Positions 55,926 to 64,000 of a DNA stretch of 64,000 nt are shown here, piece after piece (position 1 is the stretch's first letter; the number at the start of each line of letters is the position of its first letter). This DNA comes from Crenothrix sp. D3. GTDB taxonomy: Bacteria > Pseudomonadota > Gammaproteobacteria > Methylococcales > Methylomonadaceae. Made by a program: the position numbers and the translations under genes. The notes below the pieces were generated by a model. The model was not told the DNA's origin and searched no databases. It worked only from the letters and a program-made list of their open reading frames with translations. The stretch is from contig MBQZ01000062.1 in the NCBI GenBank assembly GCA_002134785.1, forward strand, positions 62,001-126,000. The letters run 5' to 3'.

Positions 55926-55961
55926 TCGTCAATTTAGTCATGACGGGGAACGTTACTAGAC

Positions 55962-55994
55962 AGACCTACGAGGTTTTTAAAACCTCGTAAATCT
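55962..55994. repeat. 33-nt palindrome (type AGACCT...AGGTCT), second copy
   Basis: AGACCTACGAGGTTTT and AAAACCTCGTAAATCT around one T. Same design as 9171-9203, with arm mismatches. It is 45 bp past the sdhA stop and may serve as terminator for sdhCDA. Confidence 0.7.
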
Positions 55995-56038
55995 TTATTG
56001 TACTCGTCAGAATAAAATGGACTGACTACTCGGGCGGC

Positions 56039-57817
56039 TTAATAAACCCGTTCTTTCGGTGGAATCATGTCCACATCATCGGTCAATGTATATAAATGCA
56101 CGGGACGATAATCAATTTTTACGTTGCCTTTATCCAGCCACGTTAGCGTGTGCTTCATCCAGTTGGCATCATCACGGTTGGGATAATCTTCACGCGCGTG
56201 TCCGCCTCGACTTTCATGACGATTACCTGCGGCGGTAATGGCGACGGTGGCTTGTGCTAATAGATTGTCTAGCTCTAAGGTTTCGACTAAATCGGTATTC
56301 CAAATTAACGATTTATCCTGCACGTTGACTTCAGTAAAGGTGTTGCTGATGTCTGTCATTGCCGCGATACCTTCATCCAATGTGGCTTGGGTTCTAAACA
56401 CCGCTGCTTTGCTTTGCATGGTTTTTTGCATGGCAAGGCGTATATCTGCCGCGTTGCGTGTGCCGTTGGCATTACGAATGCCATCAAAACGGGCAATTGC
56501 TGCATCACACGCAGTGCTGGCTAAGGGTTTATGGGGTGTTTGTGGCTGTATAAGTTCGGCGCAACGAATAGCCGCCGAGCGTCCAAAGACCACTAAATCC
56601 AGCAATGAGTTTGAACCTAAACGATTCGCGCCGTGTACTGACACACACGCTGCCTCACCAATTGCCATTAAGCCTGTCACGACTTTATCAGGATTATCTC
56701 CGTCTAAAGTCACCACTTCGGCTTTATAATTAGTCGGTATGCCGCCCATGTTGTAATGCACGGTGGGTAAGACGGGGATGGGTTCTTTTGTCACATCAAT
56801 ACCCGCAAAAATGCGTGAGGTTTCGGCAATTCCTGGAAGACGCTCATGAATCATCGCCGCATCTAAGTGTTCTAAATGCAGATAAATATGATCTTTGTCT
56901 TTACCTACGCCGCGTCCTTCGTGAATTTCAACGGTCATAGCACGGCTAACCACATCGCGTGAGGCTAAATCTTTAGCGGACGGTGCGTAGCGTTCCATAA
57001 AACGTTCGCCTTCGGAATTGGTTAAATAACCACCCTCACCTCTTGCACCTTCGGTAATTAAACACCCTGAACCGTAAATGCCTGTGGGATGAAACTGAAT
57101 AAATTCCATGTCTTGTAACGGCAAACCAGCGCGTAATACCATTGCATTACCGTCACCTGTGACGGTATGTGCAGACGTACAGGAAAAGAACGTACGTCCA
57201 TAACCGCCTGTGGCTAATACCGTGACGTGGGCTTTAAATAAGTGGATTGAACCATCATCTAAACACCATGCCAATACGCCACGACATTCGCCGTCCTGCA
57301 TGATTAAATCCAGCACGATGTATTCGACAAAAAATTCCGCGTTATTTTTAATGGCTTGTTGATACAAGGTATGCAGAATGGCGTGACCTGTTTTATCTGC
57401 GGCGGCGCAAGTGCGTTGTGCTGTGCCTTTGCCATAATGCGTGGTCATACCACCAAACGCACGTTGATAAATTTTGCCGTCTTCGGTGCGTGAGAAAGGA
57501 ACGCCGTAATGTTCTAATTCAATAACTGCGTTCATGGCTTCACGACACATATATTCAATTGCGTCTTGATCGCCTAACCAGTCTGAACCCTTAACGGTAT
57601 CATAAAAATGAAACCGCCAGTCGTCTTCGCCCATATTACCCAATGCAGCACTGATACCCCCTTGTGCGGCAACCGTATGACTACGCGTGGGAAAAACTTT
57701 AGAGATACAAGCGGTTTTTAAGCCTTTTTCTGCCATACCCAGTGTGGCGCGTAAGCCTGCTCCACCCGCACCAACAACAATAACATCGTATTCGTGTTCT
57801 ATAATTTTATACGTCAT
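56039..57817 (-). CDS. sdhA: Succinate dehydrogenase flavoprotein subunit
   Basis: About 592 aa from the ATG at 57817, which lies 2 bp after the sdhD stop; the frame is open a further 28 codons. FAD loop [20 protein letters not shown], covalent-FAD His in [35 protein letters not shown], and the C-terminal [16 protein letters not shown]. It oxidises succinate in complex II. sdhB, usually next, is not between here and the island. Confidence 0.97.
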   Translation of the reverse strand: MTYKIIEHEYDVIVVGAGGAGLRATLGMAEKGLKTACISKVFPTRSHTVAAQGGISAALGNMGEDDWRFHFYDTVKGSDWLGDQDAIEYMCREAMNAVIELEHYGVPFSRTEDGKIYQRAFGGMTTHYGKGTAQRTCAAADKTGHAILHTLYQQAIKNNAEFFVEYIVLDLIMQDGECRGVLAWCLDDGSIHLFKAHVTVLATGGYGRTFFSCTSAHTVTGDGNAMVLRAGLPLQDMEFIQFHPTGIYGSGCLITEGARGEGGYLTNSEGERFMERYAPSAKDLASRDVVSRAMTVEIHEGRGVGKDKDHIYLHLEHLDAAMIHERLPGIAETSRIFAGIDVTKEPIPVLPTVHYNMGGIPTNYKAEVVTLDGDNPDKVVTGLMAIGEAACVSVHGANRLGSNSLLDLVVFGRSAAIRCAELIQPQTPHKPLASTACDAAIARFDGIRNANGTRNAADIRLAMQKTMQSKAAVFRTQATLDEGIAAMTDISNTFTEVNVQDKSLIWNTDLVETLELDNLLAQATVAITAAGNRHESRGGHAREDYPNRDDANWMKHTLTWLDKGNVKIDYRPVHLYTLTDDVDMIPPKERVY

Positions 57818-57819
57818 AC

Positions 57820-58203
57820 TCAACCTGCTGAGGAAATAATACGCAACACAGCAATCACAGCTGCCACCGCTAATAAGAAAAAGACCAGATTTACTGACCA
57901 AATGGCGGTAATTTTCGCGGCTTCGACGGCTACATAATCTTCAATGACGACTTGCAAACCCAACGCGGCGTGATAAAAAACTGCCAATATCCACGCGATG
58001 ATAATTGTGCTATGCAAAGGCGATGCTAACCATTTGACGGTGTCTGCATAAGGCGCGTTAAAACTTGAATCTAACAAGCCAATGGCGAAAAATGACAAGG
58101 GAATGAGCGCGACCGCAGTCACGCGCTGCATCCACCAATGACCTGTTCCTTTTTGAGCTGAGCCTAAGCCAAGTACACGGCTTAACGGTGTTCTATAGTG
58201 CAT
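57820..58203 (-). CDS. sdhD: Succinate dehydrogenase membrane anchor subunit D
   Basis: 127 aa with three membrane helices. [20 protein letters not shown] matches the conserved N-terminal region and [15 protein letters not shown] carries the haem-binding His and the nearby Asp-Tyr of the quinone site. 7 bp after sdhC and 2 bp before sdhA. Confidence 0.94.
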   Translation of the reverse strand: MHYRTPLSRVLGLGSAQKGTGHWWMQRVTAVALIPLSFFAIGLLDSSFNAPYADTVKWLASPLHSTIIIAWILAVFYHAALGLQVVIEDYVAVEAAKITAIWSVNLVFFLLAVAAVIAVLRIISSAG

Positions 58204-58210
58204 AATATCC

Positions 58211-58585
58211 TCACATAAAAAGAGTGGCTAGGGTTAATATTACTGAGGCAGCTAGCTCACACACTGCATAAGAATTTAAAGTCTCACTGTCAAAACTGCG
58301 ACCTGCATCCCAGATTAAATGTCGCACCCCATGACATAAATGAAAAAACAAGGCGTAGACAAAACCCCAGTAAATTAATTTTATTATCCACACGTCCATG
58401 AATGCCTGCATATCAGCATAATCAGTCGCGCCGCCTGCGACTGCCGAGACAATATAAACAAACGCCACTAATCCAACTGATAGCAACACGCCTGTCATGC
58501 GGTGAGTAATAGAAATAATGCCTGTAAGCGGCAGTTTGTAGGCTTGTAAATGCGGAGAAATCGGTCTGTTATTATTCGTTGCCAT
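58211..58585 (-). CDS. sdhC: Succinate dehydrogenase cytochrome b556 subunit C
   Basis: 124 aa, three membrane helices. NRPISPHLQAYKLPLTGIIS and ITHRMTGVLLS are the SdhC start signature; HLCHGVRHLIWDAGRSF has the haem b His. First gene of sdhCDA. Confidence 0.95.
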   Translation of the reverse strand: MATNNNRPISPHLQAYKLPLTGIISITHRMTGVLLSVGLVAFVYIVSAVAGGATDYADMQAFMDVWIIKLIYWGFVYALFFHLCHGVRHLIWDAGRSFDSETLNSYAVCELAASVILTLATLFM

Positions 58586-58699
58586 ACGTTATCCCGTGGT
58601 TGTGTTTATTGCGCGAGCAATCCTATGTGATTGTCCATCGTCCTATCTTACTACGAATTTGGTATAGGCAAATTACAATATCAAATCTGTCATTGACAA

Positions 58700-58787
58700 C
58701 AAGTAGCCAGCATGGAGCTTGCGGAATGCGGGATAACGTAACATCCCAAGCCCTTAGATTCCGCTACCGCTCCATCTGGGCTACTTG
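58700..58787. repeat. Inverted-repeat element (type AAGTAGCC...GGCTACTT), copy 2
   Basis: CAAGTAGCCAGCATGGAGC faces GCTCCATCTGGGCTACTTG, with TTGCGGAATGCGGGA and ATTCCGCTACC inside. Related to 13905-14004. Confidence 0.8.
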
Positions 58788-58888
58788 CTGGTTTAACACA
58801 CGCTTCTCGCTTAGAACAGCTAGAAGCGGCGATTAACGCGCTGGGCAAACGATAGAGCTATTTGCCCACCCTACCTGACTTGCTATCG

Positions 58889-58993
58889 TAGCCCGCATGA
58901 AGTGAAACGTAATGCGGGGCATTGTGTCATAACGACAGTTCGTTTGTGTTCAGTTTATCCCGCATTCCGCAAAGCTCCATGCGGGCTACTTGC
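58889..58993. repeat. Inverted-repeat element (type AAGTAGCC...GGCTACTT), copy 3
   Basis: GTAGCCCGCATGAAGTGAAA faces GCTCCATGCGGGCTACTTGC, with ACGTAATGCGGGGC and ATCCCGCATTCCGC inside. The middle 40 bases differ from the other copies. Confidence 0.8.
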
Positions 58994-59052
58994 TTATGGG
59001 GATTTATATTATTTTGTCGGGTTGTTATTGCAACTCAACCTAACGCAGGTTT

Positions 59053-61542
59053 TTAATAAAATCCAATCTTTGTAGTCACCTCATTTTGCACAGTATCAGG
59101 TAACAGATTAAATAACCCGCCATTAACCTCGCTTAATCTTTCCCAATTTTCAACTTGTAAGGCGAATTTACCCGCATTAATTAAAATTTCGGCTTGCTCT
59201 TTGTCCTTGAAACTACCATAGCTATTTTCGAGTAAATCTTGAAAAACCGATTGTAAAAAATGAGGGGTATGCCATAAAATCATTAAAATCAAAGAGCGTA
59301 ACTCTCCCGTTTTTTCTCTAATTTTAATAATATTATTTGAATTTAAAAAAGCAGGTTCTTGGCTAATAATGCCATTAATCGCTTCCTTTTCTTGTTCATT
59401 ACCATAATCGGCTGATATTTCTTTTGCAGATTGTTTTTTCTCTAAATAGTCGGCTTTAGCAACTTGCAAATGTTTATCTCTAGTCGTATTATCAATTTCT
59501 TGCGCTAATTTCCGCTTTTTGTCTTCCAGTTGATAACGTTTGTCGGTTACGTCATCCTCCGTTAAGTCATAAGATTCATTCTGTATCGCTACCATTTGTT
59601 TTTTCAAAGTGACCAGAGATTTTACCGTGTCATTTTCATTGCGCTTTTCCGCTTGATGAATTTCATGTTTTAGTTTTTCTGATAGCGTTTCCACTTGCTC
59701 AATTAATAACTCAACTGGAACATCACGGTTTTCAGGAACGAAAATACCTTTAAATTCTTGGTCAGCCATTTGTAAATATGCAGATGCAATAAAATCCCTT
59801 GATTCAGACATTTCTAAAGTAATCTCAATATCTGAACCTTTTACAATATCTCGGCTTAAATCCGTGCCTTTTATTTGAATAATCCCTATCGGTTTATTTG
59901 CTTCGGGTAAAGTATCATGCCGACCTTCAAATACTCTGATAATAATCACTTCATCGTTAGAGCCTTTCTTAACGGTTTTATTTAATGATTTAGTGACTTT
60001 TTTATGAAGCGGCAAACCATCGTTACGCTGAAAAACTAACTCTAATTTGGTTTTACCTGAATGCTCTTCATCATCCACTTCTAAACATATATCTTCGGGT
60101 AAAGGCTGACCACCTATATTATAGGTATCTTGAGCAATACCAATTTGTTCAGCATTGGTGGTAATTAAATTATTTTGTTGGTCATAAACCGCTAATTTAA
60201 AGAAATTAAAACTCTTTTGGACTAAAGGTAAATCCTCGTTAATTTTACTTTTAAGCGTTTTTAATCCCGTATCAAATCCACCATCCGCTCTAGTAATACG
60301 ATAAAATAAACCATCAATATTACCCTCAAATTTAGCAGCAAAAATCTCTTCCAGTTCTTTGGTTGCTTTTTGATATGCCATTTTTACTTTTAGAGCAACA
60401 TTTTCTTTCGTTTTTTCTTGCTCAAAGGATTTTTGTTTTGTGCCAGCATAATAAGCCGCGCCAATTGCTACCGCAGTCGTTGGGTCAATATCACAATTGA
60501 CTGGAATCTGTAACATTTCAGCGACTCGACTTCTCACATAAGGAATAAAAGTAGAGCCACCCACCATTAACACAAACTGTATATCTTTTGTAGTCAGAGA
60601 ATTACGGGTGATAATTCTTTTTATCATCTCAACAGTGCTATCAATATGAGCTTTAATAATGGCTTCAAATTCAGAGCGGGTTATGGTGATACTTTCATCT
60701 AATTCATTACCTTCTTCATCTTCAATTTCTACTTCAACCGAAGCAGATGTTTTTGCAGATAATTCTATTTTTGCTTGTTCTGCTTTATTTAAACAGGAGT
60801 AATACTTTCCATTGTATTTACCTGATGCACTTTGCATTTCATTATTAAGCTCAGAAAAATTACCCGCTTTTTCAAGGTGTGGAATAATTATTTTTTCAAC
60901 AATCAATTGGTCAAAATCCGTACCGCCTAAATAATTATCACCTTCATGGTCTAATACTTTCATTTCCCCATCTTGGATTTTAATTAAGGCAACATCAAAT
61001 GTACCACCACCTAAATCATAAACCAACCATTGCCCATTGGTTAGCTCTTTTTCTTTGATTTTATTGGCATAAGCTAAACTTGCGGCGATAGGTTCTTGCA
61101 ACAAAACGACTTGTTTAAAACCCGCTTGCAATCCTGCTTCCTTAGTTGCATTCGATTGTATTGCGTCAAAAGAAGCAGGAATAGTAATAACTGCCGCTTC
61201 AACATTTTCACCAGATTGGACAAATGTTTTTAATTCTTTTAATACATAAGCGGATAATTCAATCGGTGTTTTCGATTGTTTTAAACAAGCGATTTTATAA
61301 CTTTCGGTTGTTCCCATTTTTCGCTTGAATGTACCAACAACATCTTTAGGCTTTTTCTCCCAATACTCTTTAGCTTTAGTACCTACATCAACTTTTTCTT
61401 TACGAAATGCGACAACTGAAGGCAACGTTGCCCGACCAAAATCCATAGGATTAGTAAAAACCTGTATTTCGCCTTTTACAAATTTAGTAATCACTGAATT
61501 AGTTGTACCTAAATCAATACCGAAATTAATCATGTTTTCCAT
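59053..61542 (-). CDS. Hsp70/DnaK-like chaperone, long divergent form
   Basis: 829 aa, longer than canonical DnaK (about 640). ATPase domain: INFGIDLGTTNSVITKFVKG at the start, LVYDLGGGTFDVALIK, LGGTDFDQLIVEK and VLMVGGSTFIPYVR. A substrate-domain-like middle and a long coiled-coil C-terminal part (residues ~600-720, rich in Lys/Glu) follow. ATG 61533 after a GGA is an alternative start. It ends an operon with a GrpE-like and a J-like gene, so the three would work together, apart from the housekeeping dnaK. Confidence 0.9.
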   Translation of the reverse strand: MENMINFGIDLGTTNSVITKFVKGEIQVFTNPMDFGRATLPSVVAFRKEKVDVGTKAKEYWEKKPKDVVGTFKRKMGTTESYKIACLKQSKTPIELSAYVLKELKTFVQSGENVEAAVITIPASFDAIQSNATKEAGLQAGFKQVVLLQEPIAASLAYANKIKEKELTNGQWLVYDLGGGTFDVALIKIQDGEMKVLDHEGDNYLGGTDFDQLIVEKIIIPHLEKAGNFSELNNEMQSASGKYNGKYYSCLNKAEQAKIELSAKTSASVEVEIEDEEGNELDESITITRSEFEAIIKAHIDSTVEMIKRIITRNSLTTKDIQFVLMVGGSTFIPYVRSRVAEMLQIPVNCDIDPTTAVAIGAAYYAGTKQKSFEQEKTKENVALKVKMAYQKATKELEEIFAAKFEGNIDGLFYRITRADGGFDTGLKTLKSKINEDLPLVQKSFNFFKLAVYDQQNNLITTNAEQIGIAQDTYNIGGQPLPEDICLEVDDEEHSGKTKLELVFQRNDGLPLHKKVTKSLNKTVKKGSNDEVIIIRVFEGRHDTLPEANKPIGIIQIKGTDLSRDIVKGSDIEITLEMSESRDFIASAYLQMADQEFKGIFVPENRDVPVELLIEQVETLSEKLKHEIHQAEKRNENDTVKSLVTLKKQMVAIQNESYDLTEDDVTDKRYQLEDKKRKLAQEIDNTTRDKHLQVAKADYLEKKQSAKEISADYGNEQEKEAINGIISQEPAFLNSNNIIKIREKTGELRSLILMILWHTPHFLQSVFQDLLENSYGSFKDKEQAEILINAGKFALQVENWERLSEVNGGLFNLLPDTVQNEVTTKIGFY

Positions 61543-61556
61543 AGTAAATACTCTGT

Positions 61557-61928
61557 CTATTCTTGAGATTGCACAACAACAACCGCTTTTTGAACGATTT
61601 GTGTCATATTATTTTGTTTAAAACGAATAATCGGTTTAATTACTTCGATGATAACTAAATCTTCTGTTTTCTCACCTGCAATACTCGCATTGCAATCTGT
61701 CCTTGTTTCATCATATTTTTGACCTATCGGATTTTCATAAACAAAGCCAGAGTCAGGAAATAATTGAGTCATCTGACTTTCTAAAATTTCTCTTAGTTTA
61801 TCTACATTTCTTTGAATAGAATTTGATTCTTGCAATCTTTCAACTTTTCTTTCTATTTCAAAAATTTGATTGATAATATCTAAAAATATCTCACCCTGCT
61901 TAGATATTTTTGCTGTTTGCGTTATCAT
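61557..61928 (-). CDS. GrpE-like protein
   Basis: 123 aa. The N-terminal half is a coiled coil (IFEIERKVERLQESNSIQRN); the C-terminal half has YDETRTDCNASIAGEKTEDL and VIIEVIKPIIRF, similar to the beta-domain of GrpE. It lacks the usual long acidic start. It lies 4 bp from the large J-like gene and 14 bp from the Hsp70 gene, which supports a nucleotide-exchange role. Confidence 0.65.
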   Translation of the reverse strand: MITQTAKISKQGEIFLDIINQIFEIERKVERLQESNSIQRNVDKLREILESQMTQLFPDSGFVYENPIGQKYDETRTDCNASIAGEKTEDLVIIEVIKPIIRFKQNNMTQIVQKAVVVVQSQE

Positions 61929-61932
61929 AATT

Positions 61933-63645
61933 TTAACCTTTTATCCCAATAATATGTTCTTTAATAAATTCAAAAATTACTGCGTTCCAAGTATCTCTAA
62001 AGAAAATTCCAAAAACAACACCTTGGTTTCTTTTATTTACATTTAAGCCACCATGATACCTCGAAAAAGAAACATCTTTCCATTTCACAAAATGAGTTTC
62101 TTTAAAGAATAACGAACCTGTTGTATAAGATATTCCTTCTTTATTTACAGAAATATTTCCAATTTCAATAGACTTACCATTATTAAAGGAATTTTCAATA
62201 TTTTTTAAAATACAAGGAATAATTCTATTGTAGCTTGCTTCAAGAATTTGTCTGAACTGATTTTCTACTGTAGCCGTACTATTTAAAAGCCTGTTGCATT
62301 CTATTTGAATAAAATTACCGCTTTTATCTCCATACCAAATAGTGTGATTACTACCATCAACACCAAACTTTATTTTATCAATTTCTTTTGTAACTAATGA
62401 CTGGTTTTTATAAATAACTTTATCGTTGTTTATAGAAACAACATCGCCTCTTATATTAGTATTGAAATTTGATGCTTCCTCGTGTTGCTTAATAGCTTGC
62501 TGCAAGTCATTATAGCCTTTGTTAATTGTGTTACTTGTTTCTGTATCAGTTTTTATTTTACCCGCTAAAACAATAACATCAACTGCAATATCGCCACTAT
62601 TGGTTTCATTCCAAACAACAACAGATAAATTTCTTAGGCTCAGTGCAATCAATTGGTTTATTTCATAAAAAGACTCAGGCAGTTGATTTAACTTAGCTAT
62701 TGTTAAAAATTTTTTTATTTTTAATTTATTAATTTTTACAGAAATATTAAAAACATCAATATCGCCATTTTCAATATCTTCTGTTACGCTTCTTATTTCT
62801 AGTAAAACATCGCCCCATTCTTGAATAACTTCCTGTTCTTTTTCGGCTTGTTTTTGTTTCTCGCTTATATCGTTAAGTTGTTTTAATGCTCCATTTAACC
62901 TAATTTTTGTTGTTCCATCAATTTCTATTCTTAACGCATAGTAAATGATATTATAAGAAACCTGTAAGTCTTTAATAATTTTCCAAATTGCATCATCAAT
63001 ATGCCATAATATAATAGCAATATCATTTCTTTGCTTTTGAAAATAATTAGGCAGTAAATTTAGTAAATCAATATCAATAATAGCTTCAAAAGCCTCGATG
63101 ATGTCACTAGCATCTTCGTCATCAATACCCTCGTCAACAGAATTTTTAATATCTTTAAATTCTTCTATTTTCTCATCTAATAACCTAGATAAATTTTTAT
63201 AAAGCTTATCCGTATGCTCTTGATTAACTAAAAGAGGAACAGAAAATAGCTTATCAACAATCGCATTGCTTCCAGTTTTAAATGCCTTTAATAGCAATTG
63301 ACTAAAGCTTTCTGCAAAATAAGGGCTAATAAAATTTATAAAATCTTGGTTTTGGTAGGCTTTATAAGGCTGATACAAATAAAAGAACTTAACATCATTA
63401 TTTAATAACAATTCATTTAAATGAGTATTTTTCTTGATAAAAAAATACATATTCTTTGTCTTATTGTCATCTAATTTATCAACAATCTTGATAAACTCAG
63501 ACCTAGATATTTTTTGATTGCCTATTTCAAGAAAACCATCATTTAATTCAATGTCGGCTAATTGCCTACGCTTAGCTTTTTTGATAACTTCACTATCAGT
63601 AACATCTATTTCAAGTAAGTCGAAAGGATTGATAAAATTAGACAT
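61933..63645 (-). CDS. Large protein with a J-domain-like start, partner of Hsp70
   Basis: 570 aa. Residues 5-60 (NPFDLLEIDVTDSEVIKKAK, then RRQLADIELND) look like a degenerate J-domain helix start, but I see no HPD motif, so co-chaperone activity is uncertain. The middle (residues 150-330) is helical with acidic stretches (DEGIDDEDASDIIEAFEAI). The C-terminal 120 residues are beta-rich: ISVNKEGISYTTGSLFFKET, HFVKWKDVSFSRYHG. No whole-length family recognised. First gene of the chaperone operon. Confidence 0.7.
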   Translation of the reverse strand: MSNFINPFDLLEIDVTDSEVIKKAKRRQLADIELNDGFLEIGNQKISRSEFIKIVDKLDDNKTKNMYFFIKKNTHLNELLLNNDVKFFYLYQPYKAYQNQDFINFISPYFAESFSQLLLKAFKTGSNAIVDKLFSVPLLVNQEHTDKLYKNLSRLLDEKIEEFKDIKNSVDEGIDDEDASDIIEAFEAIIDIDLLNLLPNYFQKQRNDIAIILWHIDDAIWKIIKDLQVSYNIIYYALRIEIDGTTKIRLNGALKQLNDISEKQKQAEKEQEVIQEWGDVLLEIRSVTEDIENGDIDVFNISVKINKLKIKKFLTIAKLNQLPESFYEINQLIALSLRNLSVVVWNETNSGDIAVDVIVLAGKIKTDTETSNTINKGYNDLQQAIKQHEEASNFNTNIRGDVVSINNDKVIYKNQSLVTKEIDKIKFGVDGSNHTIWYGDKSGNFIQIECNRLLNSTATVENQFRQILEASYNRIIPCILKNIENSFNNGKSIEIGNISVNKEGISYTTGSLFFKETHFVKWKDVSFSRYHGGLNVNKRNQGVVFGIFFRDTWNAVIFEFIKEHIIGIKG

Positions 63646-64000
63646 TGCTACAATACAGTACGTTTTGCGTCTTGATGGTTAAGCCAGTTTAAGGCGGACA
63701 TAGTGTGTTATCAGTTTCTTCTAGTGTGTAATTAATGCGTAAAACGCAATAGCGCGTAAGTTGGATTGAGGTGCGAAACCCAACAAAAACAATCGACACT
63801 GTATAAATGTTGGGGTTCGTACCTCACCCCAACCTACGAAATCATGAGTTTTGTAGCTCAGAATAAACCCATTTGAACATAAGCGAAAACAGCCGTTTCC
63901 GACAAACTATTCTGCACAATACCACACTTTGTCAGAAACCCCCGCCCTGCGCTACCACCCTTCGATAAACTTCCTTCGAGGAGCTTCGGGACAGGCTAGT
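63646..64000. other. Intergenic region at the right edge
   Basis: 355 bp. It should hold the promoter of the chaperone operon close to 63650-63720. 63759-63838 is a TTGGATTGAGGTGCGAAACC repeat facing GGTTCGTACCTCACCCCAAC. The last 45 bases (CCCTTCGATAAAC and GCTTCGGGACAGGCT) resemble the GTTCGTGGTGAGC family. No gene seen. Confidence 0.55.
63759..63838. repeat. Inverted repeat TTGGATTGAGGTGCGAAACC / GGTTCGTACCTCACCCCAA
   Basis: Two arms with a few mismatches around about 35 bases. Related in sequence to the GGTACGAAGCCCATC repeats. Confidence 0.65.

Larger units (their letters stand above)
58586..59052. other. Intergenic region upstream of sdhC with two repeat elements
   Basis: 467 bp without a gene. 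It must hold the sdhC promoter near 58600-58690. The rest is filled with two copies of an inverted-repeat element (58700-58787, 58889-58993) and a TTGTCGGGTTG repeat tail (59014-59040). Confidence 0.6.

Noticed and set aside
1-64000. tRNA, rRNA or tmRNA genes
   Set aside because: I saw no GGTTCGA-type T-arm with a matching acceptor stem and no rRNA sequence; a covariance scan could still find one.

Overview
The window looks like chromosomal DNA of a moderately AT-rich gammaproteobacterium. The main support is conserved gene order: hisB-H-A-F-I-E followed by tatABC, moxR-DUF58-tgpA, hemCDXY, pgi-mltF, tadA-guaA, and malQ-glgC divergent from glgB-glgA. The many short palindromic intergenic repeats, the decayed toxin-antitoxin (TA) genes and the caspase-like lipoprotein resemble genomes of large sulfur or methane oxidisers (Thiotrichales or Methylococcales). 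That placement is an inference; no rRNA, tRNA or other taxonomic marker gene was recognised.

Layout. 1-1516: 5' part of a type I restriction-modification methylase (minus strand, cut by the window edge) carrying palindromic repeats in frame. 1.6-8.3 kb: glycosyltransferase, lipoprotein, pgi, mltF, tadA, guaA. 8.5-17.3 kb: a histidine operon invaded by small accessory genes (HEPN pair, DUF4160/DUF2442 pair, membrane protein, DUF2281/PIN pair, HicBA remnant), then tatABC. 17.4-29.3 kb: tgpA-DUF58-moxR, a DksA-like protein, a DUF2380 protein, hemYXDC, apbE, a cinA-like gene and a NUDIX gene. 29.4-32.0 kb: four lipoprotein genes, one with a caspase domain. 32.3-32.9 kb: transposase and antitoxin remnants. 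32.9-45 kb: ccmB, uppP, radA, an SDR gene, glycogen metabolism and a FAD oxidoreductase. 45.6-47.4 kb: glyoxalase, a small secreted protein and a ferritin-like protein.

47.3-55.9 kb is an accessory island bordered by a direct repeat of the last ~150 bp of the ferritin-like gene. It holds decayed HigB/HigA-like genes, a RHH-like/PIN pair, a frameshifted gene, a very AT-rich block (SF1 helicase, 93-aa protein, SSB), then a retron and a DNA methyltransferase. The retron is the most notable system. It has a promoter, a noncoding region with a 16-bp a1/a2 inverted repeat, an AGC branch site, two msr-like hairpins and an msd candidate. These are followed by a 243-aa reverse transcriptase with NAxxH and YADD motifs. 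The reverse transcriptase gene overlaps a 77-aa unknown gene, which overlaps by ATGA a circularly permuted cytosine-5 methyltransferase. A retron linked to a permuted C5-methyltransferase does not match a retron type I can name.

56.0-58.6 kb: sdhCDA without sdhB next to it. 59.0-63.6 kb: an unusual chaperone set (J-like protein, GrpE-like protein, Hsp70). Intergenic spaces throughout carry several families of palindromic repeats.
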